The notes under the pieces: generated by a model | What the model was told of the DNA's origin: nothing | The model's input: only the letters and a program-made list of their open reading frames with translations | Databases searched by the model: none | Program-made: the position numbers and the translations under genes | In this document: piece after piece, positions 42,161 to 53,700 of the stretch | Numbering within the stretch: position 1 is the first letter of the stretch | How the letters are laid out: each line of letters starts with the position of its first letter | NCBI GenBank assembly: GCA_015146655.1 | Contig: VKHL01000104.1 | Coordinates: 39,536-103,535, forward strand | DNA from: Ochromonas danica | Lineage: Eukaryota; Sar; Chrysophyceae; Chromulinales; Chromulinaceae | Direction: 5' to 3' | Length of the DNA stretch: 64,000 nt

Positions 42161-44502
42161 TTATACGTTAGCTGCCTTGTCTTTATTTGGATAATCCATT
42201 TCGACAGATTCGCGCACAGATTGGATATTTTGGAGGTCGGCAACAAGAATTTCTTCCAGAAGAGCAGCGGATGGATGAGGAGCTTCATTGCCTGAGACAA
42301 CTTCCTTGACAATACGAGGCCAGAAGTTCTTGTTTTCATCATATTCGCGATATTTCAGCAATGATTGAATTCCAGTCTCTAGAGTAGATTGAATCTCTTG
42401 ATAGAGAATCTTGGCCTCTTTCTTACTACGACCACCAACTTCTTGTGTGTCAAAAGGTTTCATGAAGAGGAAATAGAAGCGAGATGGAGGAATAGGAGCT
42501 ACAAGAGGTGGAATTAGCAGATCTTTCAATGAGACATCGTTGGCCTTGGAGGTGTCATTGAGAGCAGTAAAGCCTTCAGGTCTTGCATGAGGAATGGCTT
42601 TAGCTCGTTTAACCGCATCGTCTCGCAATTTTGGCCACAGCCTTTGCATTTCTTCAGCTGATCCAATACCACAAATTCAGACGTACAGTATACACAGATA
42701 TGACCAAAGATGGATAAACTTACCATCAAATAATATTGCAGCGGACTCTGCTGCTCCAATTGCTGCAACTGGAACAATGATTGCATCAAGTTGAGCCGCC
42801 ATTCGAACAAAATCTGTTCGTTCTGGCCAAAAGAGTTTGTATTCTTCACCTCGAAAATGCAAAGCTTCTTTCGCACCACCTGGATAAAGCAAGACTGTTT
42901 CATTGTTTCTCAACAGCTATACATAGATAACAACAAAAGGAAGTTGCTCAAATTAAAGAAGGATTAACAATTCCAGCATAAGTCATGCAATGATCAGCCC
43001 TACCTCAAAGAAGTTGATGGGGGAAACTGGTACCGCTCCAAACTTCGACAAGGTCTGATAAGTTGCAGGATGAGCTAACCCTCTTATTAGTACTTTCTTT
43101 TCATCAATAAATCGTTTCACAAGGAGACTCATATCTAAACCAAGAAGTTGATGATTCCCCACAAACAAGACAGGTCTTCCTGCTTGACCTGTGGGCACAT
43201 AGTCAATGCCTTCATGAATGGATCCATCCTTATCAGTACTGAAGAAGACAACGCCCGAAGCTTTGAAAATAGGACCAAGTAATCTTTCCACATCTTGAAG
43301 CTCTCTTGATGTGGGGAAATCAGTTGCCAGACTATTCACTTGTCTCCTTAATACCAAGTCACGGAAAGCATGGAATTCGCCTTTCAAATCAAATGTTTGA
43401 TCCAATAGCGCATGTCCACGATGTTTGAACTCTCTTAACTTGATGACTTGTTTAGGATTAGTGGCTGCCTGGCTGAGGAGACGATAAAGACGTTGTCCTT
43501 CAGCAGCAGAGGGAAGAATGCGATCGTCACTCCCAATCAACAACAAAACTGGCACTCTGATGGAAGAAACCTTTCTTGTGTCTTGAATTAGAAAGCTTCC
43601 CGCTTCTAACCATTCTTTCATGCGGAACACCAATGTTTCTATTCAAAAGGAAAGATAGGATTACCATTACCTTTAATGATATGTACAGTTCAAAGAGTTG
43701 TCAACTAACCTGGTGGAAGAGCATAAGGAATCTCGAATAGTGGCTTGATTTGTTGCATAATAGCATCAGCAGCACTAGCAATCGATGGATTAGGTGGTAA
43801 TTTGCTGACTGCGTTCTTTACTATATTGAAAACTTGTCCCAAGGCCATCCCAGATGTCACCAAAGTGGAAATCCCCACAGCAGGATAGAGAGGTCCTGTA
43901 CTAGCAATATAAGGAGCAAGATTTCTCCATAAAGATCGATCAACTGAAGTTGCAGGGTTGACTAGTACAATAGAGTCTATGGTATCAGAATGTCTGCTGG
44001 CTAGATACGTGGCAACCAATCCACCGAAACTCTCACCAATTAAGATAGGAGGTTGTGGGAACTTCTTAATAGCTTCAAGTACTTTCTTTGCTATAGTTAG
44101 AAAAGAAGAACGATCATTTGGATCAACTTGTAATCTCCAACAATCATAGTCATCTTGTAGTTGACTGTAACAAGACGCACTGTAATCTCCCAACCCATCA
44201 AGACCTGGCAAGAAGATAATTGGTGGGTTCTTCTTCTTCTTTGATTCAACAGATGGATTGCTATGGAAAATGCGAAAGGTAGAGGTCTCAATCAGTATAG
44301 TTGGTGGTAAAGATGGCTCAGTTGGTGATGCCAGCTCAGAGACTGCCAACATTCTCATTGGTGCATTTTTACAATAAGAAAATCGTTTTCGAAGAGAATA
44401 AGGATATTGATGACGATGACCATAGCTTGGAAATGACTTCACCAAGACAGAAAAGAAATAGAAAAGTGCTATCCAATAACAGTAAGGTGACTTCTTCACC
44501 AT
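42161..44502 (-). CDS. Phytyl ester synthase / diacylglycerol acyltransferase-like protein, probably plastid
   Basis: Four exons, 43710–44502, 43004–43638, 42724–42916 and 42161–42657, give 705 residues from MVKKSPYCYW. An alpha/beta-hydrolase half has IIFLPGLDGLGDY, the nucleophile elbow LIGESFGGLVATY, LLLIGSDDRILP and a His in HRGHALL. An LPLAT-type acyltransferase half follows, with FVGNHQLLGLD (NH replaces the usual HxxxxD), YPGGAKEAL and RLWPKLRDD. This two-domain order is that of plant PES1/PES2, plastoglobule enzymes esterifying phytol and acylglycerols. The leader has a hydrophobic core (WIALFYFFSVLV) followed by KSFPSYGHRHQ, which fits plastid import in a complex alga. The frame extends 40 residues upstream to 44622. 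Confidence 0.87.
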
Positions 44503-44830
44503 TCTTGTTGGTTTCCTTTCTGTTGCATTTTGGGGACTCAGCGGGAAAAATCCGGTAATTCCATGGAATTCATCTCTGCCAATGCTGTGGAATTCCACAG
44601 AATGCAAATCAACAAAATCCACAAAATCCTAAAGCCGTTTTTTCGCACACCTCTGTGGCGGGGGTGGGAGGGGGGAAGTTCAACAAGACAGAAGAGACCC
44701 GAGCTGGAACACAGATGAGGAAAAGAGGAGAGCCCGAGACAGATATGAGGACCAAAACCGGAGACCGCTGCTCATTTCACGCTCACTTCGTTAGATTTTG
44801 TCTACGAGGACTCAATTGAGAATTTTAGCC
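44503..44830. other. Intergenic region, PES-like / permease divergent promoters
   Basis: No gene recognised. Contains a G-rich run near 44660. Upstream 40 codons of the PES-like frame (44503–44622) are in frame but look untranslated. Confidence 0.45.
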
Positions 44831-46832
44831 ATGCAAAAAAAGAAAGGATCGAGCAGAGCAACACAGTTTTTTATCTATGCGCTCGGTAGGTAAAAATGAG
44901 AATTTTTGATGAACTGCCGGCAATCTTACACTTGTCTGGCCTATTGTCTTCATGTTACAGGGATTGGCGTGATGTGCGGAAGACAATGCTTCAAATGGCA
45001 TGTTGGTGAGTGATAATTATTGACTGCATTAGATTGAGGCCTGAGAGCTCATCGCTTAATTGATTTAATGACAGGATTTGGGAAGTATGGCTTATACATG
45101 TACGGTCTGGTAGTCTTGATATACGTTCTCGCCTTCACCGCCTTAACCTACAGCTTTGCCGAGCTGGTTTCCATTGTTCCATTCTCTGGCGGATGCTATG
45201 GCTACTCGCGCTGTGCCTTAGGTCCCATGATGGGTTACATGGCTGGCATGTTCGAAACAGCAAAGTATATTCTCTATGCCTCCTTCAATATGTATCGTTT
45301 GGGCGATATCATGTACGAAGTCTATGGGTTTGACGAAAAGTACCAGATTGTGGTCTGGCTTGCCTTTCTGGTTGCCTTCAATCTTGTACACTACTTCCAA
45401 ACAAAGCTGCTGTGGTGGATCATCGCTCTTGTGGGCACTTCGGTCTTTGTTGTTCAGGTCATTTTTATCTTTGGAGCAACCAGTGAAGGATCGGTCGCGA
45501 ATCTCAGTGCTTCTCGCTGGGACAATGAGCCAATCAGCTTTGTCGAAACACTTCCCTATGCCGTCTATATGCTATCAGCTCTGGATGCGGTTCGTACATG
45601 CGTGGATGATCAGGTATGGTTGGTTTGATTTTTTTGTTTTTGGTTTGGCTTTCTGACATAAATCGCTGTCTCAGCAGGGTAGCGACATTGTTCCCAGAGC
45701 TTTGGTACATATCCTGGCTTGGTCGACGCTTGCTGGGTTTGCTTCCATTGTGGCTCAAGCTGCTTATGTATATGATGATAGTGCTCTTGCGAAGGAGCAG
45801 TATGCTTATAATGTTGGGCTGAGGATGGTATTTAATATGCGCGATGGAAACAAATTTGTGACTTTATTCGCCTTTCCCGGGTCATTGGCTTGTTGTTTGG
45901 GGTTTCTGTATTGCGCCTCTCGTCAAGTGCGATCGATGGCGAGTTCGGGTCTCCTTCCTCCCTTTCTAGCCATGGGTCAAGGTCAGAAGGTGAAAGACAG
46001 CAGTCAGCCGGTAGGTCAAGCGACCTCAGTCGTTCCAACCGGTGGAGTAGTACGCGAAAGTAGCGGTCGGAAGGGCGATGAAGATAATAATAATGACTTG
46101 GCGCATGGTCGCAAACCCACAATGGCAGTCTTTGCTACTTCTGTATTTTGCTTCAGTCTATTGCTCATTGGCTACTATGTCATCGAGGACTATAATACAT
46201 TGTACACTGAGATGGGGCAATTGTTGAACGCTTCCATGTATCAATTTTTGATGCTGTCTTATATCATATTTACTACTCGTTTTTCGAATATGGATAGAGG
46301 AATAAGAAGTCCTTTTGGAATACCTGGGGCTTTGTTTGCTATGGCTTTCTTTATGTTGTTATTTACTATTCGACTATATTACAATCCGGATACTAACACT
46401 GCCTATGGCATCACCTTGGTTGTGTTTACTGTTTCTATATCAGTATATTACTTTGTGGTGGTTCAGAAGCGTCAATTCTTTTCCAAGGAAGAGCAAGAAA
46501 AGTTCATGAAAGCCTATGTTGTCAATGGTAAGAATCTGCCCCAAATACTTCAATTCTTCTATGATCGAATAATAAGTCACCTTTCGTTATACTAATGATG
46601 AACATATATAGCCAATAAAACTCGCAAGCGAGGTAAAAGTGGAAGTAACAACAAGCAAAGCAGTCAGAGTTCAGGTGTTATGAGCTTTCTTGCCGGAGCT
46701 GTGGGCTTTATCCAAAATAATGCTTCTAGAGGAGCCAGTAGTCGCAGTCGTGCCTCCTCATTGTCAGCTCAAAACAAAGGTGGAGCAAGCAGCAATGCCA
46801 GCGTTGCTCATAATGCGGTGGCACCCGTTTAA
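44831..46832 (+). CDS. APC-superfamily amino-acid permease-like transporter
   Basis: Five exons, 44831–44885, 44961–45005, 45075–45613, 45678–46527 and 46612–46832, give 569 residues. About twelve membrane helices are seen. The N-terminal region reads RATQFFIYALGIGVMCGRQC, then TALTYSFAELVSIVPFSGGCYGYSRCALG, the APC-type block in TM2–TM3. Later come DIVPRALVHILAW, FPGSLACCLGFLYCASRQVR (the TM8 region common to permeases) and a long loop GQGQKV...GRKGDEDNNNDL. The C-tail is Ser/Asn-rich and basic. It probably moves amino acids or related amines across the plasma or another membrane. The substrate cannot be told. The Gly-rich TM1 motif of bacterial relatives is changed to GIGVMCG. Confidence 0.82.
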
Positions 46833-46916
46833 TTGTGTTGTGCGTCGTTGAAAGCAAAAGAAATTGCTTTTTGTTTCTGATTTAGTGTGTTGATCCTTAG
46901 ACGAGAGATCTACACT

Positions 46917-46940
46917 TCATTCTCATTCTCATTCTCATTC
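46917..46940. repeat. (CATTCT)n microsatellite
   Basis: Four tandem copies in the permease 3' flank. Confidence 0.9.
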
Positions 46941-47026
46941 CGCATGGTTTATTAGTTTTGCAGTTCGTTAGGAAAAACCAATTTTGTTGGTCCCTTCCAC
47001 AATATTGCTTTTTGATACCAATCCAA

Positions 47027-47112
47027 TCCTGTATAACTTTAGATGACAATTCTCTGATCCTGTATAACTTTAGATTAGACTGCTATTCTCTGATTCTGTA
47101 TAACTTTAGATG
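47027..47112. repeat. Three copies of an 18-bp motif
   Basis: T(C/T)CTGTATAACTTTAGAT at 47027, 47058 and 47095, each preceded or followed by CTCTGAT-like sequence. Spacing 31 and 37 bp. Probably a decayed minisatellite. Confidence 0.8.
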
Positions 47113-47701
47113 TATTCTCTGGGCTGTTCTTGATTGCATCATTTTATTTATTTTTGGCGAATGCTGTTGGGATATCTCATCTCTTTGATGATTAGCAATT
47201 TGATTATATTTTCATAGCTAACTACTTTCTCACAGCCACCATCTGACCAAATATTATAAGCAAAGTCTAATTAATAAAATCAAAATTCGGTTCTCCTCTG
47301 TTGGGCAATGTAGTTGCTTCTTTCCTTATCTCCACGGAAGAAGAAATGAAGTCATACACAACTATTTATTCTTGACAAAGGAGATGGGGTCTACAAGTTG
47401 TAGCATGATTGGTGGTGGATGCCTGTTGTGCTGTGAGGAAGAGAGGTGCACAGAAGCGCACAGTGCGCGGTGCAGAGTGTGGGTTGGCTGTGGATGGTGT
47501 GCGTGTCGTGCGTGTCGTGTGGTGGTTGAGGATGGCATGCATGCCTTGGGCGAGGGTGTGGTGGTCCACCCAAGAAGCCTTTGGAGAAGAAACACTCCTC
47601 CTTTTCCAAGAAGAACTGTAGGTCTTTCCTCACCTTCTCCTTCCTTTCCTTTCCTCTAGGACACATATTCTTGCTCTTACCTTTCAACGATTCTATTCAA
47701 T

Positions 47702-48451
47702 ATGGCACAGTTTTTGGCGCAAATCAACTTCTCTGAACCCTACTTCCCCTATGCTGTCTTCTTCGCATTTTTCAATCCATTCATTTGGAACTTTGTCGCA
47801 CGTATTGAATACAACACGAAGTTCTTTTCCAAGATTTCAGGAGACAAATACGTAGCTGCGTACATCTTCTCGGCCTTTATTTTCACTGTTGGCATTATCA
47901 GAGATGTTGTGTGAGTCTACTATTGCACTGTTATGCTGTGTTGCACTGCAGTTTTCTAACGATGTTTTCTGCTTATTTGATAGTTACAAGGCTGCTGTTG
48001 AGCGTCAAGAATCCAATGCAGAGTTGGCCAAGTTGCCCTTCATCGAGATTTTGGCTTATATTAGTTTTGCTGTTGGCCAGACTCTTGTGCTATCCTCCAT
48101 GTACCAGCTTGGTATTGTTGGAACCTATTTGGGTGATCACTTCGGTATTTTGAAGGATGCTCGTATTACTTCCTTCCCATTCAATGTCGTGGATCACCCC
48201 ATGTACCTTGGCTCCACTTTGAGCTTTTTGAGCTATGCTCTCCTCATGAAGAGTCCTGCAGGATTCTTTCTCACTGGGTGCGTTGCTGTGGCCTATTATA
48301 TTGCTGGTCTTTTTGAAGGGTAAGTGTAGCTATTGGTTGTGTATTCCTATATGCTTTCCTTCATTTACAATTGCCGCCTTTTATTTATAGACCTTTCACC
48401 GCCAACATCTACATCAACGCAGCCAAGAACCAGGGCAAGAAAGTGGAGTAG
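47702..48451 (+). CDS. Phospholipid N-methyltransferase (PEMT/OPI3-like)
   Basis: Three exons, 47702–47910, 47984–48319 and 48391–48451, each junction phase 2, give 201 residues. Four membrane segments. Core motifs are FNPFIWNFVARIEYNTKFF, a run ending LGIVGTYLGDHFGI, then FNVVDHPMYLGSTLSFLSYA (the HPMYLG SAM-binding type motif) and the end GPFTANIYINAAK. This is the family of phosphatidyl-N-methylethanolamine methyltransferase, which completes phosphatidylcholine from methylated phosphatidylethanolamine at the ER. It is the usual length for the family. Because only one such gene is in the window, whether it does all three methylations is not known. Confidence 0.9.
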
Positions 48452-48809
48452 ATTATTCACATTAGGCAAGTATCTCTGCACGAGGAAAGACAGTTTCACT
48501 AGGGAAAGGGAGGAAAAGGTGTGTGGATTGGTATATATAGGAAGGAAAGAGGGAGAAGGTGTATGCATGTGTGCAAAAGAGAAGTTCATATTCTTTTTGA
48601 TAACTAAGTAAAATATGGTTCTTCAGACAGTATTTTAATATCAAACACACCACAATATGCACCATCTTGTGGAGGCCAATTACCTAGATGGTCAAATACC
48701 CAGAATTTAGGATACACTCCCACTCATCCAAAACAAAAACAGAGAAATAGCAGCTGGTTTCTACTGGCTTCTCTTAAAATGCTTATCATCTAACTGGCAA
48801 AAGGAAGAC
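48452..48809. other. Intergenic region, PEMT-like / LRR
   Basis: 3' end of the PEMT-like gene and 5' region of the LRR gene. Nothing else recognised. Confidence 0.5.
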
Positions 48810-49542
48810 ATGTCTGAAAGACCAAGTTTAGAAGAGATCTATATTTTGACCAAAGGTTCCTTTTGGTACAGGAAATGGAATTGGTGTTCAGAAGAAAGGC
48901 ACGGGTTGTGGGAAGGTGTCACTGTGGACAAAGGGGGACACTTGCGAACACTTGACTTACGTCAGAATAACTTGCAAGGTAGTTTGGAGAGTGTTCAATA
49001 TCTTTCCTCGTTGATCAACCTAGAGGTATTAGTTCTCTCCTCTAATACATTATCTGGTTCTATCCCACCAACTGTGGGCAAGCTAACTGCATTAGTTACA
49101 CTTGACTTATCATGGAATAAACTAACAGGTTAGTATAGACGTGGTGTATATGCTTGTTTCATTCAGCAGTGATCGCAGTGCATACATCTCTATCTGTAGG
49201 CAGTATTCCCTCAGAACTCTACAGTCTGCATTGCTTGCAAGTACTGAGATTGGACAATAACAAGCTAAGTGGAGAAATCTCCAATGCACTAGCGCAATTA
49301 CCTAAACTTGTTCATCTTGATTTAAGCCGAAATGAATTCACAGGTTGGTGTTGACTAAATCACATCGAAACTCATTCTTGGCTTATTGACTTCAGAACGA
49401 TTGTTTAGGTTGTGTGCCTGATGTTGGCCATCGCCTTCTTTATTTGCGAGTACTCGATTTCTCGGGTAATCATTTTCAAGGATATGTTCCAAATAATGCC
49501 AGCGAGTTTCGAGAGATGCACGCTCGCTTTTTATCTTTTTAA
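48810..49542 (+). CDS. Small leucine-rich repeat protein
   Basis: Three exons, 48810–49128, 49200–49343 and 49409–49542, both junctions phase 1, give 198 residues. A Trp-rich N-terminal part (WYRKWNWCSEERHGLWEGV) is like the LRR N-cap of plant-type proteins. About six LRRs of the plant type follow, with consensus LxxLxLSxNxLxGxIP: LEVLVLSSNTLSGSIPPT, LVTLDLSWNKLTG, LQVLRLDNNKLSGEIS, LVHLDLSRNEFTG, LRVLDFSGNHFQG. No signal peptide, membrane segment or kinase domain is seen. Introns fall at the same place in the repeat, which suggests growth by exon duplication. Function unknown; probably a binding scaffold. Confidence 0.8.
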
Positions 49543-49667
49543 AACTTTTGTTTAAAAATATGATGAAATGAAGTGTTTCGTGTAGAAAAGAATAAGACTG
49601 AGCTTACGGGGATCTTCTTACTACCACAATATTTACAAGGGAGGAGGAGCTATACTAGACCAGGTGT

Positions 49668-49726
49668 GGTATGCTATGCTATGCTATGGTATATACTGTG
49701 TGGTATGGTATGGTATGGTATGGTAA
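49668..49726. repeat. Pentanucleotide microsatellite
   Basis: (GCTAT)n followed by (GGTAT)n, interrupted by ATACTGTGT, in the 300-bp gap between the LRR and LYR genes. No other element in this gap. Confidence 0.9.
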
Positions 49727-49842
49727 TTAAGAAGAGCGGCGAGTGATGACCTCCTCCTGGAGGGTGTTCACTTTTGTTGACATGAAGAACAGATAGCTGA
49801 GCTAATGTAGTGATAGAACAAGCTAAACGTCTCTTTCCCACA

Positions 49843-50121
49843 TCATGATGACTTCTCTCGACGTGGCATGGGGTTTTGTTCCAAAGTGATGGACCAGTTG
49901 GGAGACTTGTTCAACCGTAGGTTAGAATACATGGTCAGTTGAGAGAGACCTTTGGTTGCTACTGCTAAAGCTTTCTCAATCTCTTCTGCATTCTCTAATT
50001 TCGCATTATCACGAAAAGTTGCTCGTATTTCACGTGCAATTTTATCTCTTTTGATACTTGGAAAAGTTTTTGCTGCTCGTAGGATATCTTTGTATAATCG
50101 CAGCTTAGTCAGTCGATTCAT
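49843..50121 (-). CDS. LYR-motif (Complex1_LYR) mitochondrial protein
   Basis: 92 residues from the Met at 50121. The frame is open 48 codons upstream, but this start gives the normal size. The motif LRLYKDILRAAKTFPS carries the LYR signature (LYK here) and the typical Phe. Then REIRATFRDNAKLENAEEIE and a terminal LSQLTMYSNL fit the three-helix fold. LYR proteins bind the acyl carrier protein in mitochondria and serve complex I, complex II or Fe–S assembly. The exact member is not clear. Confidence 0.8.
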   Translation of the reverse strand: MNRLTKLRLYKDILRAAKTFPSIKRDKIAREIRATFRDNAKLENAEEIEKALAVATKGLSQLTMYSNLRLNKSPNWSITLEQNPMPRREKSS

Positions 50122-50712
50122 TCTATTCCCTTGTTTGTATTGAGTTGTTTTGTTTGATTGACTTCGGTCACTAGAAAAATGGTCAAAGGAAGAAAGAATA
50201 TCAAAGGATGGCAGAAGAAGAAGACCACTGCGCATGAGGCAGACAAGAGGCCAGGCTAGACCCAAACTCTAGGCCAGACTAGACCCTCGTAGACTGAACC
50301 CATGGCCAGTACTCCTGTGGACGATACCTTGCTTTGCAATATGACGCTGATTGGGGGCATGATCGATCACGGTGCGAGGCTTAAGCGCTTTTCGCACCGT
50401 GTTCTGTCTAAAGAGCTAATTAAAGAGGTAAAGAGGCAAGATGGGATGTTCAAAATCTGGCACTCTGTCTCTGTCTCTGGGTTGCTGTCTCTCTGTCTGT
50501 CTGTCTCTCTGTCTGCTGTGCAGCAGTGAAGGCAAAGCCACAGCAAGACTGAGAGATCCAATCTTCTTGCTATTATCGATTATTCCTTATCAATTATCTC
50601 CTTCTTCCATCTCAATTTCTCTATCTTTTACTCTTCTATTCGTTCTGTTAGTAAGTATCTATTGTTAAGACGGTGAAGAAACAAAAAGTTTGATAATAAA
50701 AAAGAAGATTGA
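50122..50712. other. Intergenic region with a DUF707-like gene relic and CT-rich tract
   Basis: Divergent 5' regions of the LYR and BEACH genes. Holds the gene fragment at 50306–50403 and a (TCTG)n-rich tract at about 50461–50520. A plus-strand frame from 50302 overlaps the relic but reads it out of its original frame. Confidence 0.55.
50306..50403 (+). pseudogene. Fragment of a DUF707-like gene
   Basis: Aligns to 21653–21757 of the intact DUF707-like gene. It starts at AGTACTCCTGTGGA, and includes GCTGATTGGGGGCATGATCG, which both share exactly. It has a 2-bp loss in a T-run, scattered substitutions (a Trp codon TGG is now CGG) and a further short deletion, so the frame is broken. This is a relic of a second copy about 29 kb away. 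Confidence 0.8.
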
Positions 50713-53700
50713 ATGAAAAGGTTATTCGCAGGATTTATTCGAAGTGGTTCAGACAGTAATGAATCTTCTCTGAAAGTTGTGACATCCAATAACAATCTAC
50801 CACCCTCTGAATCTATTGCGACTTCTACAACAACACCACGTCGTTCTTCTCTTCTTCGTCGTGGAATCAGTCGCAAGGCTTCAGGAGGAGTGCCAGCTGA
50901 TAATGTGCCAACATTGATTACCAATGCAGCAGCTACCTTAGCAGATGCACTACAAGAGATTGTAGGTGATACTACGAAACTATCAGGTGAAAACACAAGT
51001 GGATATGAGACATTACTGTGTATCTTGAATGATAACACGGATTTGGATGAAGTGGGGGAGATCTTGCAAGCCAATGGCATGGGCTGTATACATCTCCTCA
51101 TGACTCATCTTGACCATCCTAAATTCGTTGAATTATGCAGTCCAGTAGCCTTAGCTGCTGGATTATTTCAAGCATTACGGTTATTAAGAATGTATGAGAT
51201 CAAAATAGCCAAAACACAATTTGAACTGTGTATGGGAGGACAGTCTTCAGTAGCCGCCAACTCGCAACACAGTAGTGGTGTATCTCCTTCTATTACGATA
51301 CCTCCTTCTTCTTCTGCAAGCAGTACATTTGATGCGAGTTATAAGATATGTAAGATCTTGGAGAAGCTTTGTTCTCATTCTTCTGTTATTGAACAAATTC
51401 GAGCCAATTTAGTGAAGATTTTGACTTTCCCACTTTGTATCCTACCTTTACAAGGAAAGCATATTCAACAACATGCAGCTGGTGTTGTGCTTAGCATTTG
51501 TAAGACAGGCTTCACTTCACAGCAAGTTTGGTATCTTCATGATGTCCAATGTATTACCCATATGATTCGTCATCTCCATGAATTGACTACTGTGGCTAAT
51601 TATTCCCCTCTCAACTCTTCTCTATCACGATCGCCGTTGAACAATGCAACTCCAATTCGTCCCGTGTCGTTAAATTCCACAGAAGTTGGAAATCCAAATG
51701 CTGCCACAGATTATCTGTTAAGAGGACTAGCGGCAGAGACAGAAGGCATGTGGACAGTAGCTTTAGAGTGTTTTGTTAGAGTTCTTGCTGCTACAATTTC
51801 TATTGGATCCGTTTTATTAAATGATTTCGAGGCAGCTTTTGGTAATAAGCTCTTAGTTACCATTCTGAGGACTTCTTCCCCACAGAGATTTCTTAATGAT
51901 TTCAATATCATCACACAATTGCTCTTTGATCCCAATCGCAAAGAAGTAAATACACAACAAATTTTAATTCCTATTGCATCTACAGTACAAGATTTCCTTT
52001 ATGATGTGTTGGGTTTAGCAGCCTATTCTTCAAGTGGTTCATTGTTACAAGGGAAGACTGACATTGAAAGCTTGAAAGTGATTAGTGAGAAGATTCTTGA
52101 CTCTAGAAAGTCTTCTCATTTGCATGCTTGTGAATATATGATTCAAGGAATGGCTTATTCATTGCTCACAATGTATTCTAATGAGCCTATAGCATGTTTG
52201 GAATTAGAAGAAAGTTATCACTTCCTTCCTCTCCTGTTACTTTCTCTCCCTGCACTCTCCCAGACAGAAGTTATGTCAGCTGTCTTAACTACATTGAATT
52301 ATGTTTGTCAATGTATTGAAATACCTTCTATGATGATTATTAAAGCTCTATCCGCTGCTGCAGTTGTTGTTGTGGAGCGATTTCTAGAGAGTAACAACTT
52401 TGCACAAGTCATAACTTCACCCCATGCAGCAGAGAATTTAGCGATAGCAGATCATCAAATACAGCAGATGGAACTCATTTTCGTTTCTATTGAGGCGATC
52501 TGTCGAACTAACAAGAACTTTGTTCTTCAATTTTTGAAAATAGATTTATTTAGTTTTATTCTCAAAGCTCCTCTTCTCAAGTTTCAATATGATCTACCCA
52601 AATCTTTATCCTTATTAACAGAAGAGCCTATTAGCTACCAAGTCAATGCGAAATATCTGATCTTTTATGAACGTATCCTTTTGCTAGTCATGGAGTTGAA
52701 TGAGAAGAATGGATTAGCTGCACAATATCTCAGTGGTGCAGATTCTCCAACCTATATACTGGATATTGCCAAATCAATTCTTTTACAATATCCATATCGT
52801 TCATTTGAACAGAAGATAGAAGAACGAGGTAGCAATAGTAGTCATAAAAAGCGATTCCATCTGAGGTTCTTTTTAGTGCTGTTAAGGTGTTATGAAGAAC
52901 TTGCTAAAGCAGATGGTGATTGTCTATCTAATATTGTCATGATCTTACGCGATTTGATCTTAATCTTGGGCAGAGAAAGTCCTGAGAAAGTCAGTCATAT
53001 TTATAACACATTATGGTCGATTTGTATAGTCAATGAAGGTTATCATCGAACTTTCCTTTCATTGGATATGGTGGAAACAGCCATCTCTACATTAGCACTT
53101 GCTAAGCAAGTCTATGCGACAACACAATCGAAATCTTCTGACCTCTCGCTAACATTCCATTGGACTTTATGGTTTCAGTGTATTACGTCAGTCTTACGCT
53201 ATTTATCCATTCTCCTCTTCTATGCCTTTGAGAATGATTACAATGCTCGCTCATATCAAACCATCTATGGACGAGTTGCTCAAGTTTTGATTGAGACTGG
53301 AATCTTCACTAACGCTACCTATCGATTTCCCGCTTTAATTCTCATTTTACGATTTATAACGGTCTTCTCCAAAGATGAAGATATTATATACACCAAGTCT
53401 TTGGATATGTTGGCAGTTCTTCTGCCTAATTTGCCCATTGATTTGTTGGTTGTGCTAATTCGAAAACTTGAGAATTATACTCGATCGAACAAAGTCAATC
53501 TCAAGCGTATAGGAGATAATCATTTGCTGTCTAATTTGATTCATTCATTGAATGGATGTAGCAGTATTGGTAACGATGATTTTGAGTTGGTATTACCTCG
53601 AGCATTTGTAACATATTGTGTGAACAACAATTGGCATGCTGATACTATGATAGAAATTCTCCGATCTTGTGTCAAAAGACTGATGTTATCCAATGGTTCT

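Larger units (their letters stand above)
46833..47701. other. Intergenic region, permease / PEMT-like
   Basis: A (CATTCT)n tract at 46917–46940, and a 3-copy dispersed repeat at 47027–47112. At 47400–47640, overlapping frames on both strands arise from GC-rich sequence and show no domain; I do not call them. Confidence 0.5.

Noticed and set aside
47362-47687. Overlapping frames on both strands
   Set aside because: Frames on several strands overlap with no domain, biased composition only.
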